From Cohnella fermenti (GTDB taxonomy: Bacteria; Bacillota; Bacilli; Paenibacillales; Paenibacillaceae): a stretch of 57,217 nt of DNA. The notes below the pieces were generated by a model. That model was not told the origin of the DNA and ran no database searches. It worked only from the letters and a program-made list of their open reading frames with translations. The stretch's first letter is position 1. Each line of letters starts with the position of its first letter. Location: the NCBI RefSeq assembly GCF_004801405.1, contig NZ_SSOB01000055.1:1-57217 (forward strand), in the 5' to 3' direction. Position numbers and translations under genes: made by a program. This document shows positions 8,777 through 17,700 of the stretch, piece after piece.

Positions 8777-9751
8777 CTAGAACAATGCCTGCTCCCGGTC
8801 AATCTTGCGGACGGCGCCATTGGTGAGCATCACAAGGACAAAGCCCAGCACCGACTGCACCATCGCCGCGGCGGACGAACGGCCGATGTCGTTCAATTGC
8901 GTCATCACCCGATACACGTAGGTATCGACGGTATCCGTGACCGGGTAGAGCATCCCCGAGTTCATCGGCACCTGATAGAACAAACCGAAGTCCGAATTGA
9001 AGATATGGCCCATGTTCAAAATCGTCATAATGATGATGATCGGCCGAATCGTCGGCAGCGTGATATGGATGATCTGCCGCCACTTGGACGCGCCGTCGAT
9101 GACCGCCGCTTCGTAATATTCCGGGTCAATCCCGGCGATGGCCGCGATGTAGATGACCGCCCCGATCCCGACGCCCTTCCAGGCGTTGACGAAGGTCAGA
9201 ATAAACGGCCAGTAGGTCTTGTCCATATACCAGGAGATCGGCCCGTGGCCGAGCGGCTGCAGAACGGAGGTGTTGATAAAGCCGATCGTCGGGTGCAGGA
9301 AAGCGTAGACCAGATAACTCACGACGACCATCGACAAGAAATTCGGCATGACAAAAAAGGTTTGATAGCTTTTGGCCGCGAGCTTGCCGCGAAGCTCGCT
9401 GAGGGCGATCGCGATGGCGACCGACAGGACGAGATTGAGGGTCATAAATACGAGGCTGTACGACACGGTGTTGCGCACGATTCGCCACATGGACCCGGTG
9501 TTAAACAGAAACTTGAAGTTGTCGAAGCCGGACCACGGACTGTGCAGAATACCGTCGATGTAATTGATTTTCTTGAAGGCGATGAACAGCCCGAACATCG
9601 GCAGATAGTTATGCAGCACGAGCAGCACGGCCGCCGGCAAAATCATCAGCGTTAAAAAACGGGACTTCCAGATTTCGCGCCACAGCTTGCGGCTTCCGGT
9701 CCTCGTCCCGATCCGCGCATCGCGCCGGGGAGATACGGACGCATCCCTCAC
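8777..9751 (-). CDS. Sugar ABC transporter permease (LplB/YteP type)
   Basis: A 324-residue permease of the MalF side. The first helix region ends ILPAAVLLVLHNYLPMFGL, followed by IAFKKINYIDGI, and the EAA-type loop is DPEYYEAAVIDGASKWRQII (residues about 205-224). Six helices are visible. An earlier in-frame GTG lies inside the ribosome binding site, so I use the GTG at 9751, which is 8 nt after AAAGGAG. It forms a heterodimer with the permease encoded next and imports sugars delivered by the lipoprotein at 6164-7741. Confidence 0.9.
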   Translation of the reverse strand: MRDASVSPRRDARIGTRTGSRKLWREIWKSRFLTLMILPAAVLLVLHNYLPMFGLFIAFKKINYIDGILHSPWSGFDNFKFLFNTGSMWRIVRNTVSYSLVFMTLNLVLSVAIAIALSELRGKLAAKSYQTFFVMPNFLSMVVVSYLVYAFLHPTIGFINTSVLQPLGHGPISWYMDKTYWPFILTFVNAWKGVGIGAVIYIAAIAGIDPEYYEAAVIDGASKWRQIIHITLPTIRPIIIIMTILNMGHIFNSDFGLFYQVPMNSGMLYPVTDTVDTYVYRVMTQLNDIGRSSAAAMVQSVLGFVLVMLTNGAVRKIDREQALF

Positions 9752-9856
9752 TTGCTCCACTCCTTTCTCTTATGAAGCAAGTATAAGACAGCGCCCCCCG
9801 CAAAACGATGATATATCCTAGGTTCAGGATGATGCATTCCGGCAAACGTCGGCCCG

Positions 9857-11587
9857 CTATTCCCCCGTCCGGACCGGCATCTCGATCGTCGCCGACAGCC
9901 CGCCGCCTTCGCGGATACGGTAAGCAAGCCCGTAGGCTTCGCCAAAATGCAACTGAATGCGCTGGTGGACGTTGCGGATGCCGTAGCCCTTGTCCTGCAG
10001 CTCGCCGCGCACGATCAGACGCAGCTTCTCGAGATCGACGGGGATAAAGCCGTTGTCCTCCACCGTCACGCGCAGCGTCTCTCCCTCGCGTGCGAGCCGC
10101 ACCCACAGCATCCCTTCGCCGTCCATGCTCTGAATGCCGTGGAAAATCGCGTTCTCGACGAGCGGCTGAATGATCACCTTCGGCACCAGACATTGCTCCA
10201 CGCCCTCGCCGACGTCCCAGCTCACCTCGAACGTCTCGGGATAACGCTTCATCTGAAGCCGAATGTAGGCGCCGACATGCTCCAGCTCCTCCGCCGCCGT
10301 GATCATCGTCCGTCCCTTGCTCAGGCCGATGCGCAACAGCCTGGACAGATCCTTGACCATCTCCCCGACATCCCGGTTGCCGCTGCCGATCGCATACCAA
10401 TAGATCGAATCGAGCGTGTTGTACAGCAGATGAGGCGTGATCTGGGAATGGAGGATGGACAGCTCCTGCTCCTTCTGCTTGATCTGCATCCCGTAGTTCT
10501 CCTCGATCGATTGATCGAGCCGTTCGGTCATACGGGTGAAGGCATCGTACAGCAGGCCCAGCTCATCCGAGCGGAACCGGGTCGGGCGCCGGCCCAGATC
10601 GAACGGCTTGCCCGGCTCGTACAGCCGTGTGAACGACACGAGACGCCCAAGCGGCTTGACGATATCCCGCAGCAGATACAGCAGAAACAGCAGCACCAGC
10701 AGCAAATAAATCGCCAGGCTCGCCATAATCGTGCGCTGGAACGCTGTCTGATTGCCCATGATCGACTGAACCGGCACTTGGTAGACGAGCCGCGTATGGA
10801 AGACCGTGTCGTACGACACGGCAAAGAGATCGCCGCTTTGGCGGCGATCTTCGTAGGCGTAGCCGGAGTAGCCGCCGGCCAGCTTGCCCGGCAGTGCCGC
10901 GGCGTTCCATTCGTCCGGCCCGTCCTTGATCAGCAGTTCGCCCCCTTCGTCGAGCAGGAAGATCGTCGCTCCTTCGGGAAGCTGGACGGAGATCAAATTT
11001 TTGGCGAGCAGCACCTCAAGCTTGGATACCGAGAGGAAGCCGATCGACTCGCCGTAATTTCTCGGATTGAGGATCGCGCGGGTGAACGTAATCGTAGGCT
11101 GCCCGCTGTCCGAGAGTGCCGTCTGGACGATGCCCGCTCCCTTCTCCTCCAGCGCCCGCGCCCCCCAGGAGGGGACATTGTTCGTGTCGAGGAACACAAT
11201 TCCCCTGCTCCGATACAGTCCGGCGGCAATGGCCGTATCGGCCCCCTCGCGCAGATACAGCGTATACAGGGTGCCGTCCGACGACCAGCGATCGAGCAGC
11301 GTATCCGCCTCGCTCTGTTCGCTGACGCTGTCGATATGGGTCCAGAATGAGAATTGCGCGGGGTTGCTGAAGAAGTGGTTGTCCAGAAAAGTCGCTGTCT
11401 TGTCTCTGACCGACGACAGCGTATTCTCCATCGTCACATGGTTCTGTTCCACCAGTTGGAGCATCGTCTTGCCGACCTCGTCCTTGATCGTCTCGGCGGT
11501 GCGGACAGCCGACACCCAGCCGACGAGCAGAAACGGGCCGATAATGAACAGGCCGAACGCCGCAATCAGCTTATAAGGAAGCTTCAG
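9857..11587 (-). CDS. YesM-type sensor histidine kinase, probable CTG start
   Basis: A membrane histidine kinase that controls uptake genes. The kinase core has the His_kinase motif HSQITPHLLYNTLDSIYW with the phosphoacceptor His, an N-box LVENAIFHGI, and GYGIRNVHQRIQ. A second membrane helix (ASLAIYLLLVLLFLLYLL) and a HAMP linker precede it, after an extracellular sensor of about 230 residues. Starting at the GTG at 11515 would remove the first membrane helix. The frame continues upstream through KLPYKLIAAFGLFIIGPFLL to a CTG at 11587 placed 7 nt after AGGGGG, so I use that codon (576 residues). This start overlaps the response regulator gene by 17 nt, which suggests translational coupling. 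The start codon remains uncertain. Confidence 0.82.
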   Translation of the reverse strand: MKLPYKLIAAFGLFIIGPFLLVGWVSAVRTAETIKDEVGKTMLQLVEQNHVTMENTLSSVRDKTATFLDNHFFSNPAQFSFWTHIDSVSEQSEADTLLDRWSSDGTLYTLYLREGADTAIAAGLYRSRGIVFLDTNNVPSWGARALEEKGAGIVQTALSDSGQPTITFTRAILNPRNYGESIGFLSVSKLEVLLAKNLISVQLPEGATIFLLDEGGELLIKDGPDEWNAAALPGKLAGGYSGYAYEDRRQSGDLFAVSYDTVFHTRLVYQVPVQSIMGNQTAFQRTIMASLAIYLLLVLLFLLYLLRDIVKPLGRLVSFTRLYEPGKPFDLGRRPTRFRSDELGLLYDAFTRMTERLDQSIEENYGMQIKQKEQELSILHSQITPHLLYNTLDSIYWYAIGSGNRDVGEMVKDLSRLLRIGLSKGRTMITAAEELEHVGAYIRLQMKRYPETFEVSWDVGEGVEQCLVPKVIIQPLVENAIFHGIQSMDGEGMLWVRLAREGETLRVTVEDNGFIPVDLEKLRLIVRGELQDKGYGIRNVHQRIQLHFGEAYGLAYRIREGGGLSATIEMPVRTGE

Positions 11588-13217
11588 GTTGATTCCCCCT
11601 GACGTCTTTGCGATAATCTGCGGGCGAGATGCCGGTCAGCCGCTTGAACATGCGGCTGAAGTGCTCGGGCGACTGGTAGCCGACCTTGTACGACACCTCG
11701 TACCGCTTCAGATCGGTCGCGGCGAGCAGGCGTTTGGCCTCCTCGATGCGGATGCGGGAGACATAATCCCATATATTCTGGTTCGTCTCCTTCTTGAACA
11801 GATAGCTGATATAGGCGGCGCTGAAGTGCACCTCGCCCGCGATATCCTGAATCTTCAGTTCACAGTTGCCGTAATGCAAATCGATATAGGCGATAATCTG
11901 GGAGACGACGGTCCGGTTCTGCTCGTCCTGGCGCGTCTGCAGCAGACCGGCCAGCTCGGCCATATAGCTCTCCAGCCGTTCGAGCTTGGCATCGGGCGCC
12001 AGTCCGCGGAAATAAAACTCCGGGTCGAGATGGCGCATCGTCTCCCCGCCGCCCGGTCCGTAATCGAACAACAGGCCGTACAGCCGATACACGAGGATGC
12101 CGAAGCAACTGTGGAACAGTCCCTCCGAGCGGAGCAGCAGGCCGAGCGAGCGGCAGGCATCGCGCATCGACTCCGCCGCCAATTCCTCTTCCTCGCTTCT
12201 CAACAGAAGCGCCAGGCTGTCGACCTTGCCCGCCCATTCCATCATCCGCACGCTCTCGAGCGCGGCCATATCGGCATAATAATGGAAGGGATTGTCCGGA
12301 TGCAGCCGGCTCCATTCCAACGCCGCCTCGGCCTCCTCCATCAGCCTGGGCAGCAGCGCGAGGTCGGTGCAGAGCGTGCTCATGCCGACCGTCGTCTCGA
12401 CGTTCAAGTATTGCTTCAGGTTCATAACGATCGTCTGCCCGATCAGGCTCACCCGCGAGTTGGCCTGCCGGCCGGAATCGCCCGCTTCGGAAGCCTCAAG
12501 CTGAATGACGCACACAAGCCGGCTGCCGAAGCCCTCGAACGCCACGCCGCACCAGTCGGACAGGCTCTCCTCGAGAATGTTGACGGCGGCGTACTTGAGC
12601 AGCTTGCGGTCCTTGCGGGGAATCATCTCGTTGTGCAGCCCGCCCCGGCTCAGCACCAGATTGACGACCGCGACCCCGTAGCTGCAATCCGCCTTCAGCG
12701 AGCCCCCGATCTCCCGCAGCAGCTCGCGGTAATCCCGCTCCCGCAGATTCCTCTCGGTGACCAGCTCCATAAGCGCCTCCTGCCGCCTGCGCCGGGGATC
12801 GTCGTCGGCGGGAGACGACTGCCGCATCGTCCTTTGGCCCGCTTCTTTCTTCTCCCGCAGCGCCTTGTCGACGACCCGGATCAGCTCGTCCAGTTCGACC
12901 GGCTTGATCAGATAATCCTTGGCGCCGAGCCGCAGCGCCGTCTTGGCGAACGCGAACTTCTCGTAGGCGGAGATGACGATGACCGGCAGATGCGGCTGCT
13001 CCAGCAGGATCGCCTCCATCAGCTCGATGCCGTTCATCATCGCCATCTGAATATCGGTGAGCACGAGATCGTAGGCGTCCATCCGCAGGCAGTCCAGCGC
13101 CTCGAAGCCATTCGAGGCGGCTTCCACATGCGCGATCGGCAGCCCGGACTGGAGGAGATGGCCGCGAATCCCCGCACTGACCCGCGGTTCGTCGTCCACA
13201 ACCAGAATTTTGTACAT
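11571..13217 (-). CDS. YesN-type response regulator with AraC DNA-binding domain
   Basis: A 548-residue regulator that is the partner of the adjacent kinase. The receiver domain (residues 1-125) starts MYKILVVDDEPRV, with the phosphoacceptor Asp in YDLVLTDIQM and the conserved Lys in KDYLIKPVEL. The middle part matches no domain I recognise. The C-terminal AraC/XylS domain (about residues 445-540) includes FSAAYISYLFKKETNQNIWDY and VSYKVGYQSPEHFSRMFKRLTG. An earlier GTG three codons upstream is too close to the ribosome binding site, so the ATG at 13217 is used. It probably activates the downstream transporter genes in response to an external sugar. Confidence 0.9.
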   Translation of the reverse strand: MYKILVVDDEPRVSAGIRGHLLQSGLPIAHVEAASNGFEALDCLRMDAYDLVLTDIQMAMMNGIELMEAILLEQPHLPVIVISAYEKFAFAKTALRLGAKDYLIKPVELDELIRVVDKALREKKEAGQRTMRQSSPADDDPRRRRQEALMELVTERNLRERDYRELLREIGGSLKADCSYGVAVVNLVLSRGGLHNEMIPRKDRKLLKYAAVNILEESLSDWCGVAFEGFGSRLVCVIQLEASEAGDSGRQANSRVSLIGQTIVMNLKQYLNVETTVGMSTLCTDLALLPRLMEEAEAALEWSRLHPDNPFHYYADMAALESVRMMEWAGKVDSLALLLRSEEEELAAESMRDACRSLGLLLRSEGLFHSCFGILVYRLYGLLFDYGPGGGETMRHLDPEFYFRGLAPDAKLERLESYMAELAGLLQTRQDEQNRTVVSQIIAYIDLHYGNCELKIQDIAGEVHFSAAYISYLFKKETNQNIWDYVSRIRIEEAKRLLAATDLKRYEVSYKVGYQSPEHFSRMFKRLTGISPADYRKDVRGNQPEASL

Positions 13218-13265
13218 CCGGCACACTCCCTTTCTGCCGCTTCGGCATATCGAAGCAAGCTTGAG

Positions 13266-14270
13266 CTAGATCGTGGGGAAGCGGATATGCTTCAGCAAGG
13301 TCGGATACACCCAGGCATAGGACAAATAATAGCCGCTCGCCGGGTTGCGATGTCCGACAACCGGACGATGCGGCGCCGCGAACCGTTCATAGTCGGCATC
13401 GGCATAGATCCCCGCCATCGCCTCGTACAGCTCTGCCGGCCAAGTATCGGGCGCCGGAGCCGGGACATTCTGCTCCGGCGCGAACGGCCACTCGTCCGCT
13501 CGGCCGTCCACGTAATGGAACAGCCGATCCAGCGCCCGCTTCAGGCTTCTGCCGCGCGGGGATTGCCAGCGGTACAGATCCTCTCCCGTCACGTCGCGGA
13601 TCAGCCCGGCTGCCGCCGCGCTCGGCGCGAGCGCGAAGTAGTGGTACCACATTCCGTTCGCGCCGCGCACCGTCTCCTCCGGCAGGAACCCCTCCTCGTC
13701 GAGCGAAGCGTCGAGAAACGCCTTGAGCTGCTCGACCTCCGACCGGAAAGCGTCCATATCCTCCAGATAGGCATAGGCGGTCAGTTGCGCAAGCAAGCTC
13801 CAGTTCCACCAGTTGTTGCGTCCGGGGATGCCGTCCCAGGCCGGAAGACATACGTCCGTTAGCCAGCGGGCCCAGGCCGCGCGGCGCGCGGCCGTCCAGC
13901 CGTCGAAGGGCTTCAGCAGCAGCGCGGCCCGCAGCAGCCCTGTGCCGAGATAGGCGGACACCAGCGGCCCGTCATTCTCCGCGAACGCACGGTTGACGCT
14001 CGCCCAGCCGTCCAGCAGCTCCGCGGCCTTGGTCGCATACCGGCGCTCGCCGGTCAGCCGGTAAGCGAGCGCCGTCGCATAAGCCGCTTGCGCGTCCGCC
14101 TCCATCAGCAGCTTGGCCGCCCAGTGCCCCTCCCGGTCGTCGTAAAATCCGGGGATGCGCCATACGGGCACGGCATGGCAATCCGTCGTCATGCCGGCCT
14201 CCGCATCCTGTATCAATTGCTCCCAGCCTAACGGCCTGCTGTCCGGCTCCGGCCTGCTGTCCTGTTCCAT
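13266..14270 (-). CDS. Alginate-lyase-family protein
   Basis: A 334-residue alpha-helical protein resembling the alginate lyase/heparinase-like (alpha/alpha) toroid enzymes of the PF05426 type. Supporting stretches are AAKLLMEADAQAAYATALAYRLTG, KAAELLDGWA and a GRNNWWNWSLLAQLTAYAYLED segment (residues about 154-176), with a conserved-looking TVRGANGMWYHYFAL further on. There is no signal peptide, so it would act in the cytoplasm on imported oligosaccharides, unlike typical secreted lyases. The ribosome binding site is weak. It is the first gene of the leftward sugar-uptake locus. The substrate is unknown; an unsaturated-uronyl or alginate-type sugar is only a guess. Confidence 0.7.
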   Translation of the reverse strand: MEQDSRPEPDSRPLGWEQLIQDAEAGMTTDCHAVPVWRIPGFYDDREGHWAAKLLMEADAQAAYATALAYRLTGERRYATKAAELLDGWASVNRAFAENDGPLVSAYLGTGLLRAALLLKPFDGWTAARRAAWARWLTDVCLPAWDGIPGRNNWWNWSLLAQLTAYAYLEDMDAFRSEVEQLKAFLDASLDEEGFLPEETVRGANGMWYHYFALAPSAAAAGLIRDVTGEDLYRWQSPRGRSLKRALDRLFHYVDGRADEWPFAPEQNVPAPAPDTWPAELYEAMAGIYADADYERFAAPHRPVVGHRNPASGYYLSYAWVYPTLLKHIRFPTI

Positions 14271-14736
14271 CTATTCTTGGCCCCCATCCGTCTGTTCTCA
14301 AGAATCTGTCCGCCCCCATCGTAGTACGGCGGCGGGGCCGTGAATATGACGTTTTATCGCGAGTTTGTGATGGATCATAGCGAGTTGTGCAGGCGAGCTG
14401 TCCGAGTTATCCGGCAAGCGGTTAAGGCAAATGAATTTTATATTCGACGGACGGGAGCGCGAACCCTTGCCGCGGCATGATTTTGTGCGGCAGGCGCGCC
14501 GAACGTCAGATCGACGGATGTAAGGCCGACAGATGTCCGGTCGACGGATGTGAGACCGATGGATGGTAGGCCGACGAATTCGACCGGCGCCGGATCGCGG
14601 CTTTGCCGTTCCGCTTCCCCCTCCAATCCGCTTGAATAGATCACAAATTCGCGAGATTACATCCTCGTTAAAGCGTTTATTCGCCGTTACGATGTAGCTG
14701 TAAGCGATTCCAAATTATGAGATGGAGGAATGTTTG
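14271..14736. other. Intergenic region between divergent carbohydrate loci
   Basis: No supported gene lies here. A short leftward frame (14438-14644) arises from a five-unit 15-bp repeat and has no ribosome binding site. The region must hold the promoters of the lyase-transport locus (minus) and of the GH9 gene (plus). I see no clear -35/-10 pair for either. Confidence 0.5.
14511..14585. repeat. Imperfect 15-bp tandem repeat, five units
   Basis: Five consecutive 15-bp units can be read, for example ATCGACGGATGTAAG and GTCGACGGATGTGAG, degenerating towards the end. Spaced GTCGAC/GCCGAC words recur once per unit. It lies about 150 bp before the GH9 start and could be a regulator-binding array or slippage product. 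Confidence 0.6.
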
Positions 14737-17700
14737 ATGAGAAGCTTTCCCCCTCGGCTCCGCCTGCGCCCGGCAGCCCGGGCGCTATCCGGCTGGCTGT
14801 GCCTCGCGCTGCTGTTCGGCCTGCTCGCGCCGCTCGGCACAGTCTCGGCGGCGGTCGCGCCGCTGCCGGGACCCGGCAACCCGCTGCTGTACGACGACTT
14901 CGCGGGCGGCGGCCTGTTCAAGCAGAACTGGACGAACTGGTACAACCAGGACGGCGGCAGCGGCACCTTCGCCAAGACGACCGTCGATTCGCGCCAGGTC
15001 GGCAAGTTCGCGCAGACGCCCGCCTCCGGCTCGTCGTGGGCCAAGTTCCAGCCGATGAACGAGTCCGTGAACCTGGAGCCGTATCGCTATCTGAATGTCA
15101 CGCTGAAGAATCCGGGCTACCCGGACTCGCTTATCCGGATCATGGCGAACGACGGCACGGCCACCTACAACCTGACCGGGGGCTGGGCCGCGGTGCCGAC
15201 GAGCTGGACGACCAGTCAATACGACCTGAATACGCTCGCGCCCGCGCTCAAGAAGAGCTCGGTCAAGCTGGAGATCTGGCTGCGCCAGTCCGGCGGCGCC
15301 TACGGCGAGACGCTTATCGACGACATCTCCGCCTTGACGGACGTCGGCGGCACCGCGCCCGTGCTGACCGGCGGCATGACCGCCAACTCGGTCGTCTACA
15401 CCCAGAATACGTCGTTCACCTTTACCGCGTCGTATACGGACGCCGACAACCAGAAGCCGTACGCGATGCAGCTTGTCGTCGACGATACCGTCTACGATAT
15501 GCTTGAGGCCGACGGCAACGATCATACCTATACGGACGGCAAAAGCTACTATTATATTACCAAGCTGCCCGCCGGCTCGCATACGCACTTCTTCCGCGCC
15601 GGCGACCTGACCTCGGACGAGGTGCGCACCGCCGTCCAGTCGGGTCCCGTCGTAACGCAGTCGAATGAGGCCGTCGACGTCGTCGTCAGCCAGGCCGGCT
15701 ACAATGCCGGCGGCTTCAAGAACGCGCAGGTCGTGTCGACGCAGCCGCTGACCGACCTGAGCTACCAGGTCAAGGACGGCGGCGGCGCGGTTGCCGCCTC
15801 CGGCACGCTGACCTACGAGGGCTTCGTCTGGGACCGCCATGTCTACAGCGCCGACTTCACATCGGTGTCCGCGACGGGCGACGGCTATACGGTCGCGAGC
15901 AACGGCGTCTCGTCCTATCCGTTCCCGATCAAGACCAACGTCTGGACCGACTACAAGGACGAGATGACCGCGTTCTACCGGCTGCTGCGGTCGGGCACGG
16001 CAACGGAGGACGCCTATCCGGCCGGCTACAGCACAGCCGCGCCCTCCGCCAAGCTCTATCACGAGGCCGGTCATCTTGACGACGCCGCCTCCGAGGACGG
16101 CACGACGCATTATGATCTGACGGGCGGCTGGTACGATGCCGGCGACTACGGCAAGTATGCGGGCAACCAGTGGGTCGCGGCCGAGCTTGCCCTCGCCTAT
16201 GTCCGCCACGCGGACGCCGCCGCCGTCAAATACGACAACGACAGCAACGGCATTCCCGATCTCGTCGACGAAGCCGTGTTCGGCAGCGAATACTTGATCA
16301 AGTTCGCCGACCAGCTCGGGGGCGCGCTGTACGATCTGAAGAACAACGCCTCCTTCGTCCATCCGGAGAAGTCCACCGACAATGTGAACGGCACCGCCGA
16401 CGATCGCCGGTTGAGCGGGCTCGGCGTCGCCGGCTCGGCCAAGGCGGCGGGCGCGCTCGCGGCGACGGCCCGCGCGATCCGCGAGGCGATCGCCCAGGGC
16501 GATGTCGCCTCCGCACAGGTCGCCGCGCTGGAGAACTTCGCGGACGATTGCGAAGCCGCAGCCGTCGTCTTCTACAACTATGTCGTCGCTCATCCGGACG
16601 GCCCGGTCGGCTCCTACGCGACGCGCGGCGGCATCCCGAACGCCAAGCTGCTGGCCGATGTCGAGCTGTACCTGCTGACCGGCGATCCGGACTACCGGGA
16701 TGCCGCGGCATCCAACATCGCTACGCTGAGCTTCGCCGACCTGCAATCGACGAACTATTGGGATATGCGCCCGATGTCGCTGGCGGAGTTCTATCCGGTC
16801 GCCGACAGCGCGACGCAGACCCATATTCAAAGCCTGCTCAAGCAGCAGGTCGACTTCTTCCTGTCGTCTGCGGACGATACGCCGTACGGCGTGCTGAACC
16901 AGTTCAAGAACTTCGGCGTCAACGAGCCGCACGCCTCCTATCTCGGCGACATGATGCGCTACTACGAGCTGTTCGGCGATCCTGCCGCGCTGCGCGCCGT
17001 CGAGAAGGGCATCTACTGGATTTTCGGAGAGAATCCGTGGAACATCAGTTGGGTATCGGGCATCGGCACCGACTTCGTCACCTACCCGCACACGCGCTAT
17101 GACGAGGGTGCGAACGGCAATGCGAGCAACCCCGGCATCGTCTTCCCCGGCGCGATGGTGAGCGGGCCGAACATGAAGGATACGAAGGACAAGACCAGTG
17201 TCAGCCCCTGGTATGAGGACCGCTCGCTGTATGCGGACGATACGAACCAGTGGCGGTACAACGAATTCAGCATCAGCATCGAGGCGGGGCTGCTGTACAC
17301 GATCATGGGCCTCGGCAGCCAGCCTTCGGCCAGCTCGGCCGGCGCCTCCGCACCGCCGCGGCTGCCGGCGCTGTCTCCCGTCATCGGCGACTATGTGCGC
17401 GGCGATGTCACCGTATTCGCCGGTTCGGCGACAGGGCTGACCGATGTGTCGTACTCGACGTCCGGCCAAGGCGGTCCGTACGTCCCCATGTCCGTCTCCG
17501 GCACCGTCTACGCCGCAACGGTCGACGAGAGCGCGGCGGCGCCGTACACGAACAAGCGCATCGACATTCGGGCCGCCGACGCCGCGGGCAGCTACACCTA
17601 CAGCTCGACGCACTATACGGTCGCCGCGCCGCTGCCCGATCCATCCCACCCGCTCCTGTACGACGACTTCGGCGGAGGCGGCCTGTGGGGCTCGACCGGC

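Noticed and set aside
11589..13862. A 757-codon open frame antisense to the response regulator and lyase genes
   Set aside because: It spans a gene boundary on the other strand and lacks any recognisable domain.
14438..14644. Short leftward frame with a five-residue repeat
   Set aside because: The repeat is a 15-bp DNA repeat, no ribosome binding site is present, and it has no recognised similarity.
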